Assembly (NCBI GenBank): GCA_963575745.1
Contig: CAUYUJ010014559.1
Location: 313,869 to 377,868, forward strand
DNA from: Prorocentrum cordatum
Lineage: Eukaryota; Sar; Dinophyceae; Prorocentrales; Prorocentraceae
Direction: 5' to 3'
DNA: 64,000 nt
In this document: positions 12,019 through 23,560 of the stretch, piece after piece
Numbering within the stretch: the first letter of the stretch is position 1
Layout of the letters: every line of letters starts with the position of its first letter
Position numbers and translations under genes: made by a program
The notes under the pieces: model-generated
Database searches by the model: none
What the model was told of the DNA's origin: nothing
Seen by the model: only the letters and a program-made list of their open reading frames with translations

Positions 12019-12404
12019 TGAAAGGGCCTTGCCACCCCACAGCCGGCCCTCTCAAAGACGTCCAGATCCTGCTACATGGGGGCACACCAAGGTCAAGCCA
12101 TAAGATCCTGGTCCTTTGGCCCCATCCACGGTCCAGTGGTCCATTCCATCACTTTCGGGCCGCTTGCGTCCACGCGGCTTGTCTGCTTCAAGGAAGGCAG
12201 GATCCTTGAACGTCGTCTAGCAGGTGCATGTCGTTTGTTTGTATATTTGCACGTACCGTGCGGACTCATTCTGGTGCACTGGCTCACACGAGGCGAAGTG
12301 GGAGGCAGGAGGCCGAGGGTAAGGGAGACATGAGGATGCGGATGAAGAAAAAAGACGGGGAGGACGAGAGGATAATTGGAGCAGGGGGAGGAGGGCGACG
12401 GCGA
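12019..12404. other. No recognisable gene
   Basis: Unique spacer between two GGA arrays. Confidence 0.4.
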
Positions 12405-12895
12405 GGGCGAGGAGGAGAATGAGGAGGAGGAGGAGGAGGAGGAGGAGGAGGAGGAGGAGGGGGAGGAAGAGAAGAAGAGGAGGAAGACGACGACGAGGAG
12501 GGGGAGGAGGAGGAAGAGGAGGAGCAGGAGGAGAAGGAGGAAGAGGAGGACGGGGATGGCGAGAGGAGGGTGCGGAGAAGAAGGGGGAGGTGGACGATGC
12601 GGAAGAGGAGGAGGAGGGGGAGGACGAAGAGGAGGAGGAGGAGGAGCAGGGGGAGGCGGGCGAGTGCGAGGAGGAGGATGAGGAGGAAGGGGAGGAGGAG
12701 GAGGCAGCAGGAGGAGGAGGAGGAGGAGAAGGAAGAGGAGGGGGAGGGGGAGGACGAGGAGGAGGAGGAGGAGGATACCCAGGACAAGGGGGAGTAGGTG
12801 GTGGAGGAGGAGGAGGAGAAATAAGACGCAGAGGGCGAGAAAAGGGGGGGGAGGGCAAAGCGGAGGAGGAGGAGGGGGAAGAGGAGATCTCGTCG
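12405..12895. repeat. (GGA)n degenerate array
   Basis: GGA runs mixed with GAC and GCG triplets on the plus strand. The C-rich complement gives spurious Pro/Ser frames. Confidence 0.9.
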
Positions 12896-13024
12896 CCCCC
12901 CTTCCGCCTCCTCCCTTCCCAACGGGGGTCAGGGAGGGCAGGGCTTGCCCTGCCGCGGGCCTCGCCGTCGGCCAGCGGCGCTGGGGCTGCGCTGGCCGCC
13001 ATGGCCGACCCGAGCGGGGCGCGC

Positions 13025-13270
13025 CGCCGCCGCCCGCTCCTCCTGCTCCTGCTCCTGCTGCTGATGCTGCGGTTCCTCGTCCTGCTCTTCCTCCTGCTCC
13101 GCCTTCTGATCCTCCTCCCCCTCCTCCGCTCTCCCTTCTATCCGTGCTTCCATCAATGTTTTCCCCGCCTTTGCCTGATTCTCCTCCTCCCCCTCCTTCA
13201 TGCTCCTCCTCCCGCTCCTCGCCCCTGTTCCTGATCCTCCACTCCTCCTGATCCTCCTCCTTCTCGCCCT
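13025..13270. repeat. (CTC/CTG)n pyrimidine tract
   Basis: The plus strand switches here from purine to pyrimidine: CTCCTGCTC units with interruptions. Confidence 0.75.
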
Positions 13271-13529
13271 CGTCGTCCTCGGACGCGTTTTGCTGAGCAC
13301 TCTGACGAGGGTCTGGCTTGGCCGTGCGGTGCGGGTGACGTTGGTGCGACACGCGATGGCGCGCGCCATCGGTCCACGCAGTGAGGAAGTTTGCTACGGC
13401 ATGCTTTCAGTGAGGTTCGATGATCGAGGTATTTGAATAGCTCTGGCCTTTCTTCGTGCCCCTCGGAGATCGGAGACCTTCGAAAGATTCGGAGGCCTCT
13501 TGGGGACTTCTGGAGAGCTCGGGTATGTG

Positions 13530-13905
13530 ACCGTCCTCGTCGATTTCGTCTTCTTTTTCGTCGTCGTCTTTTTCGCTGGCGTCGTCGTCGGCGTCGCCGC
13601 CAGCGCCGTCGCCGCTTGTCCCCGTCGACGTCGCCGTTGCCGTCGTCGTCGCTGTCGCCGTCGCCGTCTCCTTCGTCGTCGTCATGTTTGTGGTCGTCGT
13701 CGTCGTCGTCGTCGTCTGAGTGCGCCGAGGTTCGAAGAACTAAGGTCTGGATTCTTTGAAAGTTCTTGTTGGCCTCCTCCCTGCGGCTTCTCGTCGCCAC
13801 GGCTGGATTCACTTTTCAACTTTAGCCAAAACGGAACCTCAAGAGAGGTCGGGGGGTCGTCGTCGTCGCGGTCGTCGTCGGGGTCGTCGTCGGGGTCGCC
13901 CTGTC
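13530..13905. repeat. (GTC)n arrays
   Basis: GTCGTC-rich runs at about 13535-13725 and 13855-13905 with unique sequence between them. Translations are Val/Arg/Asp low complexity. Confidence 0.8.
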
Positions 13906-14990
13906 CGTGGCCGCGTCGCTGGACCTCTGGCGTCCAGATGACAACAGCGGGCGGCCAGTCCTTCTGCAGCCCGTGCCTCTGGGGATTCCCGCTCCGGGCC
14001 CCGGGATCGTTGTCTTCAACGAGTTGATGGTTTTAGTGTCGACGATTCTGGACTTTTTCGGATCTCTCGCATGTGCGTCGTGCGCGCTTGGAATACTTCG
14101 GTCCCTGTCCAGTGACCGTTTCACAATAGTGTGTTGTTTCTTCTTGCCGATTGTCAACGGCATCAGCTGGTGCACCGTCACACTTGCGTTGGATTCCAAC
14201 CAAGCGATGGTACTGGTGTCCGTACCGAGTACCATTTACCGACGCCTTTGTCAGCGAGGCTGTGCGAGCGGCGCTCTGACAGGGAGCTTCTGGCCGATAT
14301 GCCGGTAGGTGGGTGATCTGATGCAGTCGCCAATCGGAGCCAGGCCCGTGCTTGTCTTCGTTGTGGCATGATCCTTCGAGACGAAGCCGCCTCGCGCTAC
14401 CCGAGGGCGAAGCCTTTGGGTCAATTTACTGGCCTTGGTTCCTCTCTCGCCTCCTCCTCCCCTGTCCTCGCGGGGCGCTTCTCCTCTTCGTCGCGATGTC
14501 CTTGTTTTTCAAATAGTTAAGTAGCGAAACGCATGGCTTCCAACGGGGAGCGCGGTTAATCCCGAAAAGAGAGGCTGGACAATCGATGTCTGTTTCAATT
14601 GCTTGTGACATAGGTGCCGGAGCGTTGGCCCCAGGATCAGAGCTGCAAAGGACAGCCCGCGGCGCGCAATCCGCGCGAAAGATGGGATTGATGGCTCAAT
14701 TTTGCTCCACAGCGTGAGTGATCGGCCCAGAGGTTAATGTATTTCGGACGGTGCTAGGACGAGAATTAAGCCGATCCAGAGCGGTCCGGAACGCTCTCAC
14801 AGAGTTCCGGAACGCTCTGAGAAGGCCGCGGCGCCCGAGACATTTTCCAGAGCCGCCAGATCTCAGAGATTCTCGATGCATCTTCACCCGAACTTCTCGT
14901 CATCCCGGTTTCTTCTCAGTATTGATGACAGCCTGTTGTCCGCGCGTTTCCTTTTCCAGCGCATCCAGAGATGCCGTGTCTTTTGATGAC
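13906..14990. other. No recognisable gene
   Basis: Mixed sequence. TCCGGAACGCTCT occurs twice at 14786-14820, the second copy inside a CAGAG...CTCTG palindrome. No coding match. Confidence 0.4.
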
Positions 14991-14992
14991 TC

Positions 14993-15697
14993 TCAAATTC
15001 GGACGCAGCGCGCAGCCGCGGGCGCCTGGACCAGCAGCGCCAAGTCCGGCACCTTGGGGAGACGCGCGATCCGCTGCGCCGCCAGGCGCGCAAACGCCGC
15101 TGGGTAGCCCCCGGCGCACGGCAAGTCTGCCAGAAGCTGGGCTGCGTGGCACCGCGCCGACAAACGCTCCTGACACTTGGGGCACGCGCCCCCGAGCATC
15201 TCTGCCGCTGCCGCCGCAGCGGAGGCAGAAGACGCGCCCAGGCCCGCGCGCCAGGGCATGGGCCACCATGAGCGGCCAGCGAAGAGCGTGGCCAACATCT
15301 CCCCCCTGCTGACGGGCGCGTCAGCACCGCTCTGGCGCGGGCCGGGCGCCGGAGACGGCCGCCGCCAGCCGCTGGGGCAGACGCGGTGCGCGCCCGAGCT
15401 CCGCGGCGGATCCCACGCCAGTCGCGCCGCTGGCGGCGCGCGGCTGACGGCGCTGCCGCCGAGGCAGCCTGCTGTTCGGCTGCAATGACGCGCCGCACAG
15501 CCTCCAGCAGCTCGAGCTCCCTTGGGCGCGAGCGCACCAGCTCCGGAGGCGGGGCCCGGGCTGCACATGCGGCGCCAGCGCGCCAGCTCGGGAGATCGGC
15601 GCCAGCCACGGTCTGCGCGCACGCCCGCACAACGTACTGGCCGTCGAGATGCCGCGTCATCACAGTGCGGCGAACGCCTGCGCAGTCGAACGCCAAT
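14993..15697 (-). CDS. Coding-like segment, unknown protein (possibly two exons)
   Basis: GC-rich at third positions, with two minus-strand frames that read like real protein. One (about 15697-15480) has an acidic/basic helix ending LELLEAVRRVIAAEQQAA. The other (about 15300-14993) has CPKCQERLSARCHAAQLLA followed by an Ala/Leu-rich helix ending in VPDLALLVQAP. The frames differ, so an intron or frameshift lies near 15465. I recognise no family. An inverted-repeat element sits immediately upstream at 15721-15820. It could be a decayed or multi-exon host gene. Confidence 0.3.
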   Translation of the reverse strand: MGVRLRRRSPHCDDAASRRPVRCAGVRADRGWRRSPELARWRRMCSPGPASGAGALAPKGARAAGGCAARHCSRTAGCLGGSAVSRAPPAARLAWDPPRSSGAHRVCPSGWRRPSPAPGPRQSGADAPVSRGEMLATLFAGRSWWPMPWRAGLGASSASAAAAAAEMLGGACPKCQERLSARCHAAQLLADLPCAGGYPAAFARLAAQRIARLPKVPDLALLVQAPAAARCVRI

Positions 15698-15720
15698 CAG
15701 TTGCAGGCATACGCCTGCAG

Positions 15721-15820
15721 TCGGAGGTGCCCCCGGATTTCTTGGATACTGGTGGCTCCTCCGGCGCAGCCCCTGGCGCGTGCGCCAGGGAGGGGGGTCC
15801 AGAGCCGATCCAACAGGTAT
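15721..15820. mobile_element. Inverted-repeat element, family D, copy 1 (diverged)
   Basis: Left half CGGATTTCTTGGATACTGG and right half GAGCCGATCCAAC around a CCCCTGGCGCG...CGCCAGGGAGGGG stem. Arms are imperfect. It belongs with the copies at 17577, 18966, 53644 and 54186. Confidence 0.5.
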
Positions 15821-16254
15821 GCGCAAACTGCCAGAACTTGAGGCTTGCAGGACGGCATGAGGAACGACGGGTCTATTCTGGCCACGGCGGGCCTCGGCCA
15901 CGAAGAGTTTCCACGACCTGGATCGAAGGAGCAGCCCAGAAGCCACGGCCTCTCCTGAGCGCAACGTGGTCCATGTATCAGAGTCTTGATTGTTGTATGC
16001 AGATGCGTCGTCTTTCTCGTGGAGGCGATGCCAGGTTCTGGAAGTTTGAGCAGTGCCAGCTTGAACAGAGAAGGTAGTTGCGCGAGTCTTGTGCGGAGGC
16101 CTGGTGCGGGGGACATCGTGCGCCTTCGGCGCCGCTCTTGCGAATGCCGTTGGGATTGGATCCGCGTGGGCCTGCTTCTTCAGAAGTAGGAGAGGGTGCA
16201 GATACTTGGAACCCTTGCACAAGACACCTTGTGCGCCGAGGATAATCTGAAAGA
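15821..16254. other. No recognisable gene
   Basis: Mixed sequence with no supported coding region. Confidence 0.35.
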
Positions 16255-16374
16255 GGTAAGAGGAGGAGAAGGTGGAGGAGGTGGAGGAGGAGGAGGAGGA
16301 AGGCAGCAGGGGGAAGTGGTGGAGGGGGGTTGAGAACGGACGGGGGAAGATAATAAGGAGGAGGTGGTGGGCAA
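16255..16374. repeat. (GGA/GGT)n tract
   Basis: AGGAGGTGGAGG-type purine-rich run. Confidence 0.75.
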
Positions 16375-17130
16375 ACCACGACAACGACCCCGGCGACTTG
16401 GGCGGCGACGACGACGACCGATGACGACGACCCCGACCTCTCCAATGGTCTCTTCGAAGTTTGCGGATGTCTCCAGAGACCTGCGACGACGACCACGACA
16501 ACGACGACGGGGGCGGCGGCGACGAACATGGAACATGATAGCGACAACAACCACGACGACCACGACTACCACGACGACGACCACGAACACAACGACGACC
16601 ACAACCACGACCACGACAACGACCACCAAGACGATGACGACCACGGCGACGACCACGACCACGACCGCGACCGTGACCACCACTACCGCGACCATGACTA
16701 CGACCGTGATGACGGCCACGGCGGGAGCAGCGTTGGCGACAACTGCCGCGTGGTCAAAGGACGACCCCTTGCCAGAGGAGCCTGGTGAGGAGCAGTCCTC
16801 CACCCGTGCGCGCCCTCTGGCTGGCGTGGTCGTCGCCGCGTCGTGGTCGTGGTCGTGGAAATCGTCGTGGTCGTCGTGTTCGTGGTCTTCGCTGTCGCGG
16901 TTGAGGATTCATGTTGGAGTCGTCGTGGTCGTCGTCGTCGTCGTCTTTCGTCGCATCCGTGGGCAACGTACGTCGTCGTCGTGGTCGCCGCATCGTCGTC
17001 GTGGTCGTCGTGGTTGTGGTCGTCGTGGTTGTGGTCGTCGTCGTCTGTCGTCGTCGTCGTCTCCGTCGCCGTCGTCGTCGCCGCCCCCGTTGTCACTGCA
17101 GTGGTCGTCGTGGTCGTGAACATCGCCGTC
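16375..17130. repeat. Opposed (CGACCA)n and (TGGTCG)n arrays
   Basis: From 16375 to 16735 the plus strand is CGACCACGA-type repeat. From 16825 to 17125 it is the complementary TCGTCGTGG-type repeat. The two arrays could pair into a large imperfect hairpin around a roughly 90-bp spacer. All overlapping frames (Thr, Val, Asp/His-rich) are artefacts. Confidence 0.85.
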
Positions 17131-17576
17131 GCCGAGCGGTCGAGGGTCGTCGAAGGTTGAATGCGTTTCCGTGCCGCTGCGAGCCTCCGCAGGCCCGCCA
17201 GGGGTCAGGCACTGTTTCTTTTTGTGGGCACCTTGCGTTCTCGGGGCGGCCAGGAGGCAGCGGGGTAAATGGGGCTTCCTCTGATCCTCCTTCCAATATC
17301 TCCTTTCTCTTCTTTTTCTCTGAGTTAAGTCAACGGTGTTTGGATGAATTCTGGTGCGTCTGATGTTGCGCAGGTTGTCGTTGTAAGGTTCAGTCGTCCT
17401 CAAATGGCGCTAAGGTCTAATCTTTACGGTCTAAGGTGTACTCCATCATCGTCCTGCCTTCCTGGGAAGGGCCCTCAAGGCAACCCCCGCCCCCCCCAAA
17501 AGCCCTTTCAGACCACCCTAGCAACGGAGAGGGAATCGAAAAGCAGCAACACAGTGCATAAGCATGAACGTTCGAC

Positions 17577-17675
17577 GGTCCGCGCTGATTTCTTGGATCG
17601 GCGCTAGGCCCCCTTGGCGCGTTGCCTTTGGCGCGTTTCGCCAGGGAAAGGGGTCCCAGCGCGGATCCAAGCAAC
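17577..17675. mobile_element. Inverted-repeat element, family D, copy 2
   Basis: Left arm GGTCCGCGCTGATTTCTTGG followed by ATCGGCGC. The right arm carries GCGCGGATCCAAGCAA, with an inner GGCGCG...CGCGTTTCGCC stem. Similar in size to the copies at 53644 and 54186. Confidence 0.65.
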
Positions 17676-17689
17676 AACAGTTTTTGTTG

Positions 17690-18718
17690 GTTACGCAGTT
17701 TTTGTAGACCGGGAGGGGAACGAGGGTTGGAGGGCGAGGGGGGAGTGCAGAGTGGGAGGGGAGGGAGGGCATAGTTTAGCTACGCGCAGCAAAGCACGGC
17801 ACGCAGCAGCCCCCCCTGGGGAGACACACAGCACACGCGGAAGCAGGGAGCGGCCAGCGCCGCGGCGAGAGCGCCGTGCCGTTGGACGGAGCTTGTTCGA
17901 CATCCATGTGTCACTCGCTGCACGGGGAGCACATCGTTAGCTGACACAGGGCTGCGATCAGCGGTGTAGCGGGAGCACCGCTCTATTTGAGATCGAAGTT
18001 TGCGCATAATTGTCAGGCCATCAATTTCGTTGATGCAAGCGCACGGCCACCATTGCAGCGATTGCGGCGACAAACGTGCCGTTGGACGGAGGGTCCCTGG
18101 TGGACATACAAGATACAGCAGAAGCGCAAGAGAAATATTGAGAGAGAGAGAGAGAGTGAGAAAGCGGGAGCAGATGGTTGCGAACACAATGCCGCACACA
18201 TCATGATTGCATGCATGCAAAAGTGCATTCATCGCTGCGGCGACAGTGCCGTCCCGTTGCACGTGTGCTCTCTGGCGGACATGCACTCTGGCGTGCGCAC
18301 CAACGACAGCAACACTTGCTAAATAAGAGGGCCTGATTGCAATGACTGATTCTGTCGAGAGACACATCGGACCAACACAGCACAGCATACGGCACAGCCT
18401 CTCCCAAACCAGCGCGGTATCAGGGGAGAGAGGGCGTAATGTTCACATCGTGTAATTTTGAAGGAAGGGGAGAGAGCAAACACCTGGAGAGATTGCCCTC
18501 TCCTCCGTCTCCTCGTCCAGGAATGCTCCTCCGCTTCCAGAGGGGGGCAGAGGCAGATGGAGGCTCACCCCGCTCCCGCTCCTCGGCGCTCCCACTTCCC
18601 CCCCCTCCTTCCGCCCTCCCCTTCCTTTCCATCCCTCCCTCCCCTACTGCTCCCTCCTCGCCGCTCCTCCCACCTGGCTCCCCCTCCCTCTTTTGTCGAC
18701 CCCCCCCCGCGCTGCGAG
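17690..18718. other. No recognisable gene; ends in a pyrimidine-rich putative 3' splice site
   Basis: Mixed sequence. It has several direct repeats of a GCGCGTGC/TGCAAG type, a (GA)n run at 18137-18156, and a C/T-rich stretch from 18590 to 18710 ending CGCTGCGAG, which would serve as polypyrimidine tract and acceptor for exon A. Confidence 0.4.
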
Positions 18719-18851
18719 GACGACGACTTCGAGGAGGAGGAAGACCAGCTCTTCATCGGCGCCGACCACCCCGCGTACGCGAGGGTGCAAGAGGCCCTGA
18801 AGCGGCAGCTAGTCAGGACCGCCAGGGCGGCGGCGGCATTGGCAGCGGCCG
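18719..18851 (+). CDS. Exon A of a CCDC40/FAP172-like axonemal ruler gene (partial)
   Basis: CCDC40 (FAP172 in Chlamydomonas) is a coiled-coil protein that with CCDC39 sets the 96-nm repeat of ciliary doublet microtubules and docks inner arms and the N-DRC. This segment encodes an acidic stretch (Asp-Asp-Asp-Phe-Glu4), then GADHPAYARVQEALKRQL, which matches the Asp-His-Pro...Gln-x-Ala-Leu-x-x-Gln-Leu block at the start of the CCDC40 coiled coil. The upstream boundary is a strong acceptor (pyrimidine tract, GCGAG/G). The end is inferred. A GC donor after 18851 would leave one base of a codon, which fits exon B. Alternative GC donors exist nearby. The frame stays open further but turns into non-family sequence. 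The N-terminal exons were not found; that part of the protein is poorly conserved. Confidence 0.5.
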
Positions 18852-18911
18852 GCCTGGAGGGGAGAGCAGGATGCACGGGGGGTTCCTGGAGATCCTGGGC
18901 TTCGAAGGCCC

Positions 18912-19100
18912 GGGGACTTGCAGGCGATCCTCGGGGAACAAAGCATGACATAAACATAATGTTTCTGAGGTCCGCGAGGATTTCTCGGATCGGCGCGGGA
19001 GCCCCCTGACGGCGCATCCAGCTCCGCCTCGCCGCGTAGTGGGTTCATCGCCGATCCAAGAAATCAGCGCGGACCTCCAAAAGTTCCTCGAGATCCACCT
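18912..19100. mobile_element. Inverted-repeat element, family D, copy 3 (best preserved)
   Basis: Core arms GAGGTCCGCGAGGATTTCTC (from 18966) and GCCGATCCAAGAAATCAGCG (to 19078) pair over about 30 bp. An outer GATCCTCGGGGAAC (left) pairs imperfectly with GTTCCTCGAGATCC (right), suggesting the element spans about 190 bp. The left side also carries ATAAACATAATGTTTC, shared with the end of the copy at 62749. It starts about 60 bp after exon A. Confidence 0.7.
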
Positions 19101-19663
<563 letters not shown>

Positions 19664-19739
19664 AATAATGGTCGGCGTCCAGCTGGGCAGGGGAAGTGAG
19701 GAGGGGCGGGCCTTCTCGGAAGGCTCGGAAGGCACCCGG

Positions 19740-19827
19740 CCTTTTGAGAAGTTTTCTAAGCCTCCTGCGGAGACACCGAACAGCCTTTTGAGAAGTTTTC
19801 TAAGCCTCCTGCGGAGACACCGAACAC
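19740..19827. repeat. Tandem duplication, 44-bp unit
   Basis: Two identical or near-identical copies of a unit beginning CCTTTTGAGAAGTTTTCTAA, starting at 19740 and 19784. Flanking sequence repeats the CTCAGAAGGC/CCTTCTGAG theme in both orientations. Confidence 0.85.
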
Positions 19828-19829
19828 GT

Positions 19830-20342
19830 CTCAGAAGGCTGGAGGGTTTCCGAGAAACCCAGCCGCGTTCTGAGAAGGCCTTCTCATTCTCTTTTCCACC
19901 CTCGCTCGCCGCTGACAAAACTATGGCCACCACGAGGGTGCGAAGTTGGTCGCGCTTCGCGGTCTGGGCGATTTCAGAGCGAGGCGCGAATCCGTCGTCC
20001 TGTTCTGGGGAGAAGGGAGGGGGGGGGTGGCGCGAAGCGAAAGCGCGACGATGATTGCGATTTCGCTTCGCGGAGCGTTACCCTATCAAAATAGGGGGTG
20101 AGGAGTGTTCGGAACAAACTCTCGACCCTAAGTTTTCCCTTTCCGTCTACCTGGGGCCGCCTCTGCCTGCACAGTAACTCCATCTGAGAATGACTCTCCT
20201 CTCTCCCCCGATTCTGTCCGGAGGATGGTCGGACCTCGCTCCGCGTATTGTCTTTGCACAGGATGCTTGAGTTTGTTGTTGTGTTCAAATATATATTTTC
20301 ATTCGGAACCGTTTTCGGTGTTCCGGAATGGTGTTCCATTTG
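19830..20342. other. No recognisable gene
   Basis: Mixed sequence without coding support. Confidence 0.4.
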
Positions 20343-20372
20343 CAGCGCGGGTCTCCTTCTTGGATCGGCGTG
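20343..20372. mobile_element. Half copy of inverted-repeat element, family D
   Basis: GCGCGGGTCTCCTTCTTGGA followed by TCGGCG matches one arm of family D. No pairing right arm follows. Confidence 0.4.
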
Positions 20373-20404
20373 TCGATCCCGTCATTCACAGTACGATTCC
20401 TTCC

Positions 20405-20570
20405 TCGTCGTTGTCGCAGGCTCCTTTCCCCTCCGCCTTTCCCTGGTCCTCCCGCTACTCCCGCTGCTCCCTCTCCTGCTCCTATTGCTGCTTTCCCTCT
20501 TCTCCTCCTTCCTCCTCCTCTTCCTCCTCCTCCTCCTCCTCCTCCCGATCATCCGCCACCTATTCCGACG
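20405..20570. repeat. (TCC)n pyrimidine tract
   Basis: CTCCTCCTC and CTCCCGCTGC units on the plus strand. Confidence 0.75.
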
Positions 20571-21225
20571 TACGCAGCTCTCCTTTTTCCTGAAACGCGC
20601 ATAACACGGTGGTGTCCTTTTTGTGGTCCAGGTTCGCTGTGATACCCGTCGGCGAATAGAGAGAATCAGCGCAGTGAGAAGGGACGGATGGGAGGTGTAA
20701 GATATCAGACATGGCGCCATCGCACCTGGCCTGATAATTCCTTCTCTCCCCCCTCCTCTTCCATCCACCCCTCCTCCCCTCCTCCTCTGCCTTCTGTTCG
20801 GGGACGCGCACGACTCGTCGTTCGCTTCGCTCCGTTTCGCTTCGCCGCCTGTTGGGGGACGTCAACTGGCCACCGCGAGGTTTACCAGCCTGAAACATAT
20901 CCCTGCCCCCAAGATCGGCATCACCTTATCTCGGTGTCGATATATCGACGATTCACTCATTTTCTGAGTGCACACCCCTCAGAGCGCCATCTCCTTGGGC
21001 TGGACAATCTGAGGGACAGAGATGAGCTCGAGGCTGGTGAGAGGTGGTCAGCGGACGCTCCTCTGGCCCCATCGCTGCCCCCCCCCCCGGTTCCTTGCTG
21101 GCACCCGAGCGCGCCATTCCCCTCTGGGCGGCTTCTTCGGCGGGCCCCTGCCGGGCTCGCCTCGGATCCCAGGGCATGTTGATACAGCGGCGGCCCTTCC
21201 ACCCAGCCCATGCTCGTTCAAAATC

Positions 21226-21242
21226 AGCCACTTTGGCTCAAG
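21226..21242 (+). other. Possible relic spliced leader (3' 17 nt, one mismatch)
   Basis: AGCCACTTTGGCTCAAG matches the last 17 bases of the dinoflagellate spliced leader with one difference (C for T). The upstream four leader bases do not match. It precedes a very GC-rich, possibly retroposed segment (21290-21760). Confidence 0.4.
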
Positions 21243-21289
21243 GCGCTCAGGCCCTCTGCGCTCTCGGGCCGCACTGATTATACAGGACC

Positions 21290-21760
21290 CTCGCTCTCGG
21301 GCGATGGGCTGCCGCCGCAGCTTCTCCCGGCGCCCGCCGCTCGAGCCGTGGGGCCTGCCTTTCTCTGGCGCCTGGCCCCTTCAGCTTCCCCGACCGCCGC
21401 CGTCCGCTTCGCCGACCGCAGCCCGCGCGGCCCCGGCGCGCGCCTCGAGCGCGCCGGCGGCGGAACCGACGCCCCGCGTCAGGCGGCCGCCGCGAGGTTG
21501 CTGGGCGACGCAGCGCGAGGCCGCCGCCGCCGCCGCTGGCCGGCGGGCCGCGAGCGGCCGCCAGGGCGGTGGCCGCTGAGGCCGTGGCCGCACAGCCGGC
21601 GCCCGCCGGCGGGCTGCGCGGGGCTGCCGCGGGGCCTCCGCGCGCGCCTCGCCGCCAGGGCCGCTGCCGCCCCTCCGCCCGGGCCTGCGGGTCGTGGCGC
21701 GGGCTCGACGAGCAGCCGCCCGTGGATCAAGCAGTGGCGGGGCGCCCCACCAAACAATGT
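21290..21760. other. Very GC-rich segment, coding status unclear
   Basis: Extreme G/C content with long open frames on both strands (Ala/Arg/Pro/Gly-rich). The composition alone keeps the frames open. No domain is recognisable, so no gene is called. Confidence 0.35.
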
Positions 21761-22367
21761 TCGAAGACCACGTCGTTTGCACGAGCAGTCCTTGCAACGT
21801 TCCTAGTTGAGACAGTCCTGCTTTGATGCATCGCGTGTATGTTCCAGAAGCACTGTTCTATGGTTGTTGTAACATTATGGATCACGTCAGCGTGCGCGGG
21901 GAGGCCGTGCCCGCCGAAACGGGTGCCCAGGGCCTGAATCGAGGCCCAGATGCCGCCGCCAGCGTGTCCCTTTGGTCTCCACTGTGCCGGGGGGCGCGCT
22001 CTCTGTCGCAGAGCTTCTAGTAGCCAGACTAGCTTGGCGGGCGTCGTCGCGAACGGATTGGACTGATGGGTGTGGGGCTGGTTTTTGCCGCGCGGACCCT
22101 GCATGCGTGCGTGTTTCAGTGCTCGCTTGCTGTGCGCGCGCGCTTTCTGCAGCAAGCCGCGTGCCCACGTGTGCGCCGTCTTTGTTTGTTTGTTATTTCC
22201 CACATCCAGGGTGGGGTTCTTGTTCTCTCTGGTCACCCCGCGCAGGAACACACAGGAACACACTCTCACTCTCACTCACCCTTCTCTCACACACAGACCA
22301 TCTTGATGACCTTGACCATCACTCGATCCCACACTCACTCACCCATTGACTCATTAATTGCATTATT

Positions 22368-22369
<2 letters not shown>
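21761..22369. other. No recognisable gene
   Basis: Mixed sequence. ACTCAC/CACTCACTC runs at 22255-22345 lead into the CAT array. Confidence 0.4.

Positions 22370-22457
<88 letters not shown>
22370..22457. repeat. (CAT)n microsatellite
   Basis: Uninterrupted CAT/TCA triplets for nearly 90 bp, flanked by degenerate CACTCACT. Confidence 0.97.
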
Positions 22458-22510
22458 TCTCATTCAGTCATTCACTCACTCACTCAGTCACCCACTCATT
22501 CGTTAGCTTG

Positions 22511-23296
22511 AACATGGGGGAAGTATCAGGCCGGAGGCTCGTCTGTGAGTGAACTGTGAGGAAGTCTCATGTGGGAGCCCCTTCCCTATGGGCCCGCGCT
22601 CCATGTTTTTAGTCCGAGCGGGTCATCCTCATCCCTGTAACTGTCGTCACTTTTGGGCTCCTGAGGCCTGACTATGGGGGAAGTATCTCAGGCGGGAGCC
22701 TCGTCTGTGAGTGAACTGTGCGGAGGTCTCAGGCGGGAGCCCCCTATGGGGCCCGCACGTTACGTTTTTAATCCGAGCGGGTCATCCTCATCCTTGCAAT
22801 TGTCGTCAGTTTGAGGCCCCCGAGATTTGAATATGGGGGAAGTATCAGGCGTGAGCCTCGTCTGTGAGTGAACTGTAACAACGCTTCAGGCGGGAACCCC
22901 CTCACTATGCGGCCCGCGCTTCATATTTTTTTAACCCGAGCGGGCCATCCTCATCCCTGTAACTGTCATCAATTTTGGGCTCCTGAGGCCTGAATATGGG
23001 GAAGGCGTCGGGCGGGAAGGCTCGACGGTGAGTCAATTGTGAGGAAGTGTCAGGCGGGAACCCCCTCCCTATGTGGCCCTGCACGTTACGTTTTTAAACC
23101 GAGCGGGTCATCCTCATCCTTGTAACCGTCGTCAGTCTGGGGCTCCCGAGGCCCAACTATGGGGGAAGTATCAAGCTGGGAGGCTCGTCTGTGAGTGAGC
23201 TGTGAGGAAGTCTCGGGCGGGAGCCCCCTCCGTATGGGGCCCGCACTTCATATGTTTTGCTTAGAAATTGAAAATAGTAATAATAACAATAATACT
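22511..23296. repeat. ~161-bp satellite, left block
   Basis: The anchor ATATGGGGGAAGTATCAGGC recurs at 22513, 22674, 22833, 22996 and 23159. Each unit holds GCTCGTCTGTGAGTGA, GAGGAAGTCTCAGGC, CCCTCCCTATGGGGCCCGCA and CCGAGCGGGTCATCCTCATC. The last unit carries a (TAA)-rich insertion into which the Copia element integrated. Confidence 0.92.
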
Positions 23297-23301
23297 GATG
23301 A

Positions 23302-23500
23302 TGCAAGTACTGAAATGTTATCTTGATAACATAAGTAGCGGAGCTGGGGTCCACGGACCTTGCCCGACAGGGCTGGTGAAATCCTTTTCCACCTCAGCAT
23401 GAACTGAGCCAAAACTGGCTCTCCACAGTACACAAATGTCACAACGGCGCATGCACAACAATCCTCACTCAAATCACTGATATATACCTTGTTTCCTGCA
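23302..23500 (-). repeat. 3' LTR of the Copia element
   Basis: 199 bp, bounded TGCAAGTACTG...TTTCCTGCA on the plus strand. It contains TATATACC near its end. It pairs with 28958-29156 as a direct repeat. Confidence 0.95.
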
Positions 23501-23511
23501 CTCCTCCTCGG
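23501..23511 (-). other. Polypurine tract
   Basis: On the element strand CGAGGAGGAG directly abuts the 3' LTR, the position and composition expected for the plus-strand primer. Confidence 0.75.
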
Positions 23512-23560
23512 GCCCATCTGCAGCTTCATGCCAAGATCGGGCACGCATTCTGGAAACATA

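Noticed and set aside
11271-12085. Long frames of poly-Glu, poly-Ser, poly-Pro or poly-Leu in GGA arrays
   Set aside because: Pure trinucleotide repeats stay open in all frames on both strands. There are no flanking domains.
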